NCBI GenBank assembly: GCA_026785815.1
Contig: JAJAZH010000140.1
Coordinates: 1 to 9,621, forward strand
Direction of reading: 5' to 3'
Length of the DNA stretch: 9,621 bases
Source: Ramlibacter sp.
GTDB lineage: Bacteria; Pseudomonadota; Gammaproteobacteria; Burkholderiales; Burkholderiaceae_C
In this document: positions 1-6,800 of the stretch, one piece after another
Layout of the letters: each line of letters starts with the position of its first letter
Numbering within the stretch: position 1 is the first letter of the stretch
Position numbers and translations under genes: made by a program
Notes under the pieces: generated by a model
Databases searched by the model: none
The model's input: the letters and a program-made list of their open reading frames with translations, nothing else
What the model was told of the DNA's origin: nothing

Positions 1-1004
1 GCGCTGCGGGCGCGCTCGATGGCATCGGCCAGCATCATCATCGTGGTGTAGGTGTTGAAGATCTCGTAGGTGTAGAACAGGTTCTTCGCTTCCACCCGCT
101 TGCGCAGCTCGGCCGACCGTTTGTCCTTGGGGTTGAACCAGTGGTTGCAGTCGATGATGCCGTTGGCCGCATCGGGAAATTCCTTGACGAACTTGTAGCT
201 CGACGCCGCTCCACCCAGCACCGAGTAGATCGCCTTGGGCGTGACCTTCTGCTGCTGCATGGTGCGCACCAGCAGCGCGTACTCGTTGTAGTAGTTGGCC
301 GGGATCACGATGTCCGGGTTCAGCGCCTTCATCCGCAACACGATGTTGTTGAAGTCGCGGGTCGGGTTGGCGTGCTTGATGACTTCTTTCACCTCATAGC
401 CGTAGCCCGGCAGTTCGCGCGCCAGCAGGTTGGCGGTGCCGGTGCCGAACAGCGACTCCTCGTGAATGATCATCACGGTTCTCGCGGGTTTGCCGGCGGC
501 GGTGTTGAGCACGTGCAGGTTGGCCACCGCGATCTCGGCGCACTTGCGATAGCCGGGGCCGAAGCGAAAGGTGTTCTTCAGCCCGCGCTCGACGATCTGG
601 TCGGCAACGCCGATGTCGACCACGTGCGGCAGGTTGTACTTCGCCGCCGCCTGGGTGGTGGCCAGGCAGATCGCCGAGGCGAAGGCACCCAGGATCGCCG
701 AGACGCCGGCTTCGTTCATCTTCTCGACTTCGGCCGTGCCCGCTTGCGGCGTGGACTGGGCGTCGCCCAGCAGCGCCTCGATCCTGGCGCCACCCATCGA
801 CTTGATGCCGCCGCGCTTGTTGATGTCCTCGATGGCCATCAGCGCTCCCTCGCGGCACTGCTGGCCGGAATAGGCCAGCGCCCCGGTGACGGGATGCAAC
901 ACCCCGACCTTCACGGTCTTCGGCTGGGCGCCGGCGATGATCGGAACGGCCAGAGCCGACGCGGCGGCGGCGGTCCGGGATACGAAGTGGCGACGGGTCG
1001 TCAT
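1..1004 (-). CDS. Branched-chain amino acid-type (LivK-like) ABC transporter periplasmic substrate-binding protein, 3' end cut by window edge
   Basis: This is the N-terminal 334 residues of a type I periplasmic-binding-fold protein (Peripla_BP_6 family); the C-terminus lies beyond the left edge, and relatives are usually about 380-420 residues. The start is ATG at 1004-1002, preceded by TAAGGAG six bases upstream. The N-terminus MTTRRHFVSRT followed by an Ala-rich stretch is a signal peptide with a twin-arginine-like motif and a probable cleavage after AGA (residue 26). The mature part opens with VKVGVLHPVTGALAYSGQ, followed by EGALMAIEDINKRGGI (about residues 52-67), which is typical of LivK/HmgA-type binders. 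Such proteins capture a small ligand in the periplasm for an ABC importer. Ligands in this family include branched-chain amino acids, amides and aromatic acids, and the sequence does not show which applies. It follows a GntR regulator by 10 bp and is probably co-transcribed with it. Family call firm, ligand unknown. Confidence 0.9.
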   Translation of the reverse strand, partial: MTTRRHFVSRTAAAASALAVPIIAGAQPKTVKVGVLHPVTGALAYSGQQCREGALMAIEDINKRGGIKSMGGARIEALLGDAQSTPQAGTAEVEKMNEAGVSAILGAFASAICLATTQAAAKYNLPHVVDIGVADQIVERGLKNTFRFGPGYRKCAEIAVANLHVLNTAAGKPARTVMIIHEESLFGTGTANLLARELPGYGYEVKEVIKHANPTRDFNNIVLRMKALNPDIVIPANYYNEYALLVRTMQQQKVTPKAIYSVLGGAASSYKFVKEFPDAANGIIDCNHWFNPKDKRSAELRKRVEAKNLFYTYEIFNTYTTMMMLADAIERARS

Positions 1005-1010
1005 GGGCTG

Positions 1011-1017
1011 CTCCTTA
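1011..1017 (-). promoter_or_regulatory. Shine-Dalgarno TAAGGAG overlapping the upstream stop codon
   Basis: Read on the minus strand, TAAGGAG includes the TAA stop of the GntR gene (1017-1015) and lies six bases before the ATG at 1004 of the substrate-binding protein gene. It supports that start and suggests translational coupling of regulator and binding protein on one mRNA. Confidence 0.75.
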
Positions 1018-1806
1018 GTGAAAACTGGCGGACAGGTCCTTGCGGACCCATACCTTGGCATCGATGGCGCCAACGCGCGACAACTGCATCTGGTATTCGT
1101 AGCGGTCCGGGCGATACAGGCCATGCAGCCACTGCACCGGCCGCTCCTGCTCGTCGAAGATGACCCGGCGCACGGCCAGCAGAGCGGAACCGACCGCGAC
1201 CTGCAGCCGCTGGGCCACTTGCGCGTCGGCCAGCCGGGCCGAAATGCTCTGCTCGGCGCGGCCCACTTTCACGCCCGACTCTTCCAGCAACAGCAGGATC
1301 GGCTTGCGGGCCAGCTCGCGCCGGCCGAAGCGGCGGGCCACGCCATCGGGGACATAGGTGGTGATGTGCGACAGCGGACCTTCGCGCGTGCTGCGCACCC
1401 GCACGGCCTTCTGGACCCGGTCGCCGGCAATCAGGTCCAACGCCGCTGCGACGGCCGGCGAAGCCGCCACGGTCTCGACCTCCAGCACCTTCACGGTGGT
1501 GTTCAGGCTCATGCTGACGATGTTTTCCAGCAGTCCGGTGAGCCGGGTGCGCGCCGTCTCGCCCGGTCCGTTCGCGGCCTGCGGCTCACGCTCGACCGGC
1601 CGGGTGCCACGGCCGGGCCGGCGCGTGATCAGCCCGTCGCTGGCGAGCTGCTCCAGCGCCCGCCGCACTGTGACGCGCGCGACGCCGAACTGCTGGACCA
1701 GCGCCAGTTCGCCGGGCAGGCCGGCGCTGAACCGGCCCTCCTCCAGCTGCTCGCGCAAAACCAGGTAGATGCGGTGGTATTTCGGCAGCGGCAGCGTCGA
1801 CGACAT
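1015..1806 (-). CDS. GntR family transcriptional regulator with UTRA domain (HutC subfamily)
   Basis: A 263-residue regulator of normal HutC-subfamily length. Residues about 8-70 form the N-terminal winged helix-turn-helix: YHRIYLVLREQLEEGRF, then LPGELALVQQFGVARVTVRRAL and DGLITRRPGRGT, the classic GntR recognition helix and wing. Residues about 90-242 form a UTRA-like sensor domain, including VRVRSTREGPLSHITTYVP and an end of the type RPVQWLHGLYRPDRYEYQ. The family binds DNA as a dimer and is usually released by a small ligand, often a substrate or intermediate of the pathway it controls. The next gene, 10 bp downstream, is a solute-binding protein, so control of uptake of that ligand is a reasonable inference. 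The ATG at 1806 has no recognisable Shine-Dalgarno, and a good sigma-70-like promoter ends six bases before it, which would give a leaderless mRNA. A palindrome over the -35 box could be an autoregulatory operator. Effector and regulon cannot be read from the sequence. Confidence 0.92.
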   Translation of the reverse strand: MSSTLPLPKYHRIYLVLREQLEEGRFSAGLPGELALVQQFGVARVTVRRALEQLASDGLITRRPGRGTRPVEREPQAANGPGETARTRLTGLLENIVSMSLNTTVKVLEVETVAASPAVAAALDLIAGDRVQKAVRVRSTREGPLSHITTYVPDGVARRFGRRELARKPILLLLEESGVKVGRAEQSISARLADAQVAQRLQVAVGSALLAVRRVIFDEQERPVQWLHGLYRPDRYEYQMQLSRVGAIDAKVWVRKDLSASFH

Positions 1807-1811
1807 GGCTG

Positions 1812-1841
1812 ATCGTAGGGACCGGCGGAATGTTCTGTCAA
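1812..1841 (-). promoter_or_regulatory. Sigma-70-like promoter for the GntR gene
   Basis: On the minus strand there is a perfect -35 hexamer TTGACA (1841-1836), an 18-base spacer, then TACGAT (1817-1812), which matches the TATAAT consensus at four of six positions including both ends. The ATG begins six bases after the -10 box, so the expected transcription start falls on or next to the start codon. The promoter call is based on sequence match only. Confidence 0.55.
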
Positions 1842-1848
1842 TGGGACA
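1836..1848. promoter_or_regulatory. Candidate operator palindrome between divergent genes
   Basis: TGTCAATGGGACA is an inverted repeat TGTC-N5-GACA centred on 1842. It overlaps the TTGACA -35 box of the GntR gene and lies in the -35 zone of the facing gene. Position and short dyad symmetry fit an operator for the adjacent GntR protein, but the arms are only four bases and the sequence is not the classic GT-N-TA-N-AC core of better-known GntR sites. Tentative. Confidence 0.35.
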
Positions 1849-1868
1849 AATGAGCCGTCGCTTAGCAT
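1841..1868 (+). promoter_or_regulatory. Weak promoter-like sequence for the ElyC/YdcF-like gene
   Basis: TAGCAT at 1863-1868 matches the TATAAT consensus at four of six positions and is followed by six C residues and then the ATG at 1875. The best -35 match, ATGGGA (1841-1846, 16-base spacer), agrees at only three positions. No Shine-Dalgarno is visible, so a leaderless transcript is possible here as well. Weaker evidence than for the opposite-strand promoter. Confidence 0.3.
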
Positions 1869-1874
1869 CCCCCC

Positions 1875-2642
1875 ATGGCCCCCGGCGAATTCAAACCCCT
1901 GCTCACTGCCCTGCTGCTGCCGCCGGCCGGTCCGTTGCTGCTGGCCCTGCTGGGGCTGCTGATCACGGCCAAGCGCTGGCTGGGGGGCGCGTTTCTCAGC
2001 CTGATCGGCATCGGCACGCTCTGGTTCCTCAGCTGCAACGCCGTCGGCGTCGGGCTGGCCCACACGCTGCTGCCGCCGGTCAAGCCGCTGAACGTCCAGG
2101 GCGCGGAGCTGGGTGGCGCCCAGGCGATCGTGGTGCTGGGCGGTGGCGTGCTGGGCCGGGCGACCGAGTTCGGCCGGGCCCAGCCGAGCACCCAGACCCT
2201 GGAGCGGCTGCGCTACGGCGCCTGGCTGGCGCGCAAGGCCCGCAAGCCGCTGGCTTTCGCCGGTGGCGTGGGCTGGGCGGCGGCCGGCACCGACGTTGCG
2301 TCGGAAGCCGATGTCGCCCGCGACATGCTGCAGCAGGATTACGCACTGGAACTGCGCTGGGCCGACGGCCGTTCGCGCGACACCGCCGGCAACGCGAAGA
2401 TGATGGCCGAGGCGATGGGCCCCGATCGCATCAAGCGAATCGTGCTGGTCACCCATGCCACCCACATGCCCCGGGCCCGGGCTGCCTTCGAGCAGGCGGG
2501 GTTCCAGGTGACGCCCGCGCCGACCGCCCTGCCCGGACCGCGCGAACGGACGCTGCTCGAATGGCTGCCTGCGGTCCATGGGCTGGAGCTCTCGCGCAGC
2601 GTGCTGCGCGAGTGGCTGGCGCAGCGGGCCGCCGCTTTCTAG
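1875..2642 (+). CDS. ElyC/YdcF-like DUF218 membrane protein
   Basis: A 255-residue member of the DUF218 (YdcF/SanA/ElyC) family. Two hydrophobic segments at about residues 8-30 and 35-62 anchor the N-terminus; the conserved domain follows. Visible family marks are AIVVLGGGV (84-92), TLERLRYGAWLARK (108-121) with KPLAFAGGVG, SRDTAGNA (167-174), which matches the family's S-x-(N/D)-T-x-x-N-A signature, and IVLVTHATHMPRA (189-201). Length and two N-terminal membrane helices match E. coli ElyC (about 259 residues), an envelope factor linked to peptidoglycan and lipid-carrier metabolism, better than the shorter single-helix SanA. The biochemical activity of the domain is not settled. The start has no Shine-Dalgarno. 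The RND adaptor gene begins 18 bp after the stop, so this is probably the first gene of the efflux operon. I infer an envelope role, but ElyC orthology is not proven, so no symbol is given. Confidence 0.85.
   Translation: MAPGEFKPLLTALLLPPAGPLLLALLGLLITAKRWLGGAFLSLIGIGTLWFLSCNAVGVGLAHTLLPPVKPLNVQGAELGGAQAIVVLGGGVLGRATEFGRAQPSTQTLERLRYGAWLARKARKPLAFAGGVGWAAAGTDVASEADVARDMLQQDYALELRWADGRSRDTAGNAKMMAEAMGPDRIKRIVLVTHATHMPRARAAFEQAGFQVTPAPTALPGPRERTLLEWLPAVHGLELSRSVLREWLAQRAAAF
2591..2612 (+). repeat. Perfect 10-bp inverted repeat near the end of the ElyC-like gene
   Basis: The arms CTCGCGCAGC (2591-2600) and GCTGCGCGAG (2603-2612) are exact reverse complements separated by two bases. The RNA could form a stable hairpin about 30 bases before the stop codon and 50 bases before the adaptor start. 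No U-run follows, so it is not an intrinsic terminator. It encodes LSRSVLRE, so codon symmetry alone could have produced it. Confidence 0.5.
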
Positions 2643-2660
2643 GCGCAGGAGACTGTCCAT

Positions 2661-3842
2661 ATGAAACGCCGTTCGATCCAGTGGCTGTTGATCGCCGTAG
2701 CCGTCCTGCTGGTGGCTGCCGGTGGCTGGCGGGCGCTGTCAGAGCGCAAACTGCAGCAGGAAACCGTGGCCAGGGCCGCCCTGCAGAAGACGCAGGCGAT
2801 GCTCGAGCTCGCGCCCACCGACGTGGTGCCAGTGCAGCTGCGGGACCTGGCGCAGGGCCTGCCGCTGTCGGGTTCGCTGCGGGCAGTGAATTCGGCGTTG
2901 CTCAAGGCCCGCGTCGCCGGCGAGCTGCAGGGCCTGTCGGTGCGCGAAGGCGACAGCGTCCGGGCCGGCCAGCTGATCGCGCGCGTCGATGCCACCGAAT
3001 TCCAGGCCCGGTTGCGCCAGGCCCAGCAGCAGGCCGACTCGGCGCGCAGCCAGATCGACATCGCCCAGCGCCAGTTCGACAACAACAAGGCGCTGGTCGA
3101 CCAGGGCTTCATCTCGAAGAGCGCGCTCGACACTTCGCTGAACAACCTGCAGTCGGCGCAGGCCAACCACCGGGCGGCGCTGGCCACGGCCGACGTCGCC
3201 CGCAAGGCGCTCGACGACACCCAGTTGCGCGCGCCGATCAGCGGCGTGGTGTCGCAGCGGCTGGCGCAACCCGGGGAACGGGTCGGCGTCGATGCCCGGG
3301 TGATCGAGATCGTCGACCTGAGCCGGCTCGAGCTCGAGGCGTCGCTGGGCGCGGCCGATTCGATGGAAGTCCGGGTCGGCCAGCCGGCCCGGCTGCAGAT
3401 CGAAGGCAACCCGAAACCGATCGCGGCCCGCGTGGCCCGGATCAATCCCAGCGCCCAGGCCGGCAGCCGCGGGGTGCTGGTCTACCTGAGCATCGAGGAC
3501 GGCAGCGGCCTGCGCCAGGGCCTGTTCGCGCAGGGCACGCTCTCCACCGGCCAGGCCAGCGCGCTGGCGGTGCCCCTGACGGCGGTGCGGACCGACAAGC
3601 CGCAGCCGTATGTGCAGGTGGTGGAGAACCAGCGGATCGCCCACGTCCGGGTCCAGACCGGGGCCCGCGGCCAGGCCGACAACGAGGTGATGGTGGCGGT
3701 GCAGGGCCTGGCGCCCGGAGCGTTGGTGCTCAAGGGCAGCCTGGGGCCGCTGCGCGAGGGCACGCCGGTGCGCTTCACTGGTTCGACCGGCGGCGCTGCC
3801 GTCCCCGCGCCCGCTCCCGCCGCTCGCAAGCCGAGCCCCTGA
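2661..3842 (+). CDS. RND efflux periplasmic adaptor subunit (membrane fusion protein)
   Basis: A 393-residue AcrA/MexA/MdtA-type adaptor that would bridge the inner-membrane RND permease and an outer-membrane channel. Residues 7-23 are one N-terminal membrane or uncleaved signal helix; there is no lipobox cysteine, so it is probably helix-anchored rather than a lipoprotein. The first half of the lipoyl domain is LKARVAGELQGLSVREGDSV (81-100) through LIARVD. A Gln/Ala-rich alpha-hairpin follows (about 114-186), including NNKALVDQGFISKSALD. The second lipoyl half is APISGVVSQRLAQPGERV (191-208). The beta-barrel covers about 218-297 and the membrane-proximal domain about 300-375. The tail (376-393) is Ala/Pro-rich and probably disordered. 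AGGAGA eight bases before ATG 2661 is a clear ribosome site. The permease gene starts six bases after this stop codon. Substrate range cannot be predicted. Confidence 0.93.
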   Translation: MKRRSIQWLLIAVAVLLVAAGGWRALSERKLQQETVARAALQKTQAMLELAPTDVVPVQLRDLAQGLPLSGSLRAVNSALLKARVAGELQGLSVREGDSVRAGQLIARVDATEFQARLRQAQQQADSARSQIDIAQRQFDNNKALVDQGFISKSALDTSLNNLQSAQANHRAALATADVARKALDDTQLRAPISGVVSQRLAQPGERVGVDARVIEIVDLSRLELEASLGAADSMEVRVGQPARLQIEGNPKPIAARVARINPSAQAGSRGVLVYLSIEDGSGLRQGLFAQGTLSTGQASALAVPLTAVRTDKPQPYVQVVENQRIAHVRVQTGARGQADNEVMVAVQGLAPGALVLKGSLGPLREGTPVRFTGSTGGAAVPAPAPAARKPSP

Positions 3843-3848
3843 ACCCGC

Positions 3849-6800
3849 ATGTGGTTCACCCGCGTCAGCCTGCAGAACCCGGTCTTCGCCACCATGGTGA
3901 TGGCCGCGCTGGTGGTGCTGGGCCTGTTCTCCTACCAGCGGCTGAAGGTCGACCAGTTCCCCAACATCGACTTCCCGGTGGTGGTGATCACGGCCGAATA
4001 CCCGGGCGCGGCGCCGGAGATCGTCGAGAGCGAGGTCAGCAAGAAGCTTGAGGAAGGCGTCAACTCGATCGCAGGAATCAACGCCCTCACCTCGCGCAGC
4101 CTGGAAGGCCTGGCGGTGGTGATCGTCGAGTTCCAGCTGCACGTCGATGGGCGCAAGGCGGCTGAGGACGTGCGCGAGAAAGTGGCAGCGATCCGTCCGC
4201 TGTTGCGCACCGAGGTCAAGGAGCCGCGGGTGCTGCGCTTCGATCCATCCAGCCGCGCCATCTGGTCGCTGGCGGTGCTCCCGGAGGCCAAGGCGATGAG
4301 CACCGCCGGGCCGCCCCAAGGTGCGAAGGCCCCCTCGGGGGGCAGCGCCGCGGCCCCGGCCGCAAGCGTGGGGGCTGGTTTAACCGCAGTCGAACTGACC
4401 AACTGGTCGGACCAGGTGCTCAGGAAGCGGCTGGAGAACGTGCGCGGAGTCGGCTCGGTGACACTGGTCGGAGGCACCCGGCGCGAGGTCAACATCTACC
4501 TGAACCCGGCGGCGCTGGAAGCGCAGGGCGTCACGGCCGATCAGGTGGTGACCGCCGTGCGCAGCGAAAACCAGGACCTGCCGATCGGCACGGTGCGCTC
4601 GCTGGCGCAGGAACGCTCGGTCCAGATCGGGGCTCGCATGCAGCGCCCCGAGGACTTCGGCAAGATCATCGTCGCGCGCAAGGGCACCGGGTCGGCGGCG
4701 GCCCCGGTGCGCGTGGAGCAGGTGGCGCGGGTCAGCGACGGCGCCCAGGAACTGGAGTCGCTGGCGCTCTACAACGGTGAGCGCACGCTGCTGCTGACGG
4801 TGCAGAAGGCGCAGGACGAGAACACGATCCAGGTCGTCGACGGCCTGAACAAGACGCTCGCCGAAATGAAAGACCAGCTGCCGCCAGGCGTGCGGCTGCA
4901 GCCGATCCTGGACGGGTCGCGGCCGATCCGGGTGGCGGTGGACAACGTGCGCCGCACGCTGTTCGAGGGCGCGCTGCTGACGGTGCTGATCGTTTTCCTG
5001 TTCCTGAACTCCTGGCGTTCCACGGTGATCACAGGGCTGACCCTGCCGATCGCGCTGATCGGCACCTTCGCTTTCATGGACGCGTTCGGTTTCTCGATCA
5101 ACATGATCACGCTGATGGCGCTGTCGCTGTGCGTCGGCCTGCTGATCGACGACGCCATCGTGGTGCGCGAGAACATCGTGCGCCACGTGAAGATGGGCAA
5201 GGCGCCCTACCAGGCCTCGCTGGACGGCACCCAGGAGATCGGGCTGGCGGTGCTGGCCACAACCTTCTCGATCGTCGCGGTGTTCCTGCCGATCGGCTTC
5301 ATGGGCGGCATCATCGGCAAGTTCTTCCACGAGTTCGGCGTGACCATCGTCGCCGCCGTGCTGATCTCGATGTTCGTCAGCTTCACGCTGGACCCGATGC
5401 TGTCGTCGATCTGGCACGACCCGAGCATTCTCGGAACGCCCGGCAACGGCCGCAAGAGCTGGTACGACCGCTCCATCGGCCGCGTGACCGGCTGGTTCGA
5501 GCGCGCCACCGAATCGTTGGCGCAGGGCTACCAGGCGATCCTGCGCTGGTCGCTGGCGCACAAGCTGGTGACGGTGGCCGTGGCGGTGGCGATCTTCGTC
5601 ACCAGCCTGTTCATGGTGCCCCTGCTCGGTACCGAGTTCGTGCCCAAGGCCGACTTCTCGGAAACCTCGCTCAACTTCTACACGCCGGTCGGCTCCTCGC
5701 TCGAGGTCACCGAGGCCAAGGCCCGGCAGGTCGAGGCGATCGTGCGCGAGTTCCCGGAAGTGCGCTACACGCTCGCCACCATCAACACCGGCAACGCGGC
5801 CGGCAAGATCTACGCGTCGGTGTACGTGCGGCTGGTCGACCGCAAGCAACGCAGCCGCAGCGTCGACCAGCTTTCCAGCGTGCTGCGCGCGCGCCTGCAG
5901 CAGGTGCCGGGCATCACGGTGACCCACGTCGGCCTGCTCGATTCCGTCGGCGGCGGCAAGCTGGTGGAGTTCTCGTTGCAGGGGCCGGACTTGAAGGAGC
6001 TCGAACGGCTGGCAAGCCTGGTCGGAGAACGCCTGCGGTCGATCCCGGGCCTGGTCGACCTCGACTCCAGCGTGAAGCCGGGCAAGCCGGTGCTCGAAGT
6101 CGACGTGCGACGCGACGCCGCATCGGACCTCGGGCTGTCGGTGGCGCAGATCGCCAGCGCCCTGCGCACCCTGGTGGCGGGCCAGACCGTGGGCAACTGG
6201 CGCGCCCCGGACGACCAGACCTACGACGTCAACGTCCGGCTTGCGCCCGATGCGCGCAATGCGCCGCAAGACCTGGAGCGGCTGCCGTTCGCCATCGGCA
6301 GCAACGCCGACGGCAGCGCCCGGATCGTGCGCCTGAACCAGTTGGCGTCGGTGCGGGAATCGACCGGCGCCAACCAGATCAACCGGCGCGACCTGGCCCG
6401 CGAAGTGTCGATCAATGCCAATGTCGAAAACCGTTCCGCCGGCGAAGTGTCGAGCGACATCCGGACCCGGCTGGAGGGCATCAGCTTTCCGCCCGGCTAC
6501 CGCTACCAGTTCAGCGGTTCGACCCGCAACATGGCCGAATCGTTCGGCTACGCGCTGTCGGCGCTGGCGCTGGCGGTGATCTTCATCTACATGATCCTGG
6601 CCAGCCAGTTCAAGAGCTTCCTGCAACCGCTGGCGCTGATGACGGCATTGCCGCTGACGCTGATCGGCGTGGTGCTGGCGCTGCTGCTGTTCCGCTCGAC
6701 GCTGTCGATGTTCTCGGTGATCGGGGTCGTCATGCTGATGGGGCTGGTGACCAAGAACGCGATCCTGCTGATCGACTTCGCGATCCGTTCGCGCGAACCA

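Noticed and set aside
3327..3338. 12-bp palindrome CTCGAGCTCGAG in the adaptor gene
   Set aside because: It follows directly from the codons for Leu-Glu-Leu-Glu in a conserved strand; no regulatory context.
3781..3842. Ala/Pro-rich end of the adaptor gene as a second copy of the palindromic element
   Set aside because: It is GC-rich and low-complexity but lacks the GCCCCCTCGGGGGGC hairpin and the GTGGGGGC end; a disordered tail explains it better.
1769..4051. A 760-codon plus-strand open frame across the GntR start, ElyC-like and adaptor genes
   Set aside because: It has a low-complexity Arg/Ala/Gly/Pro composition typical of shadow frames in GC-rich DNA, no recognisable motif, and overlaps three well-supported genes in another frame.
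4684..4710. Inverted repeat GCACCGGG / CCCGGTGC with an 11-base loop in the permease gene
   Set aside because: The encoded residues around position 279-287 look like ordinary permease sequence without a clear insertion, so the symmetry is probably a chance product of GC-rich codons.
4380..6626. A 748-codon minus-strand open frame opposite the permease, plus a 526-codon one at 2739-4319
   Set aside because: Rich in Arg, His, Gln and Asp with no domain pattern; these are antisense shadows of the RND genes, whose motifs are unambiguous.
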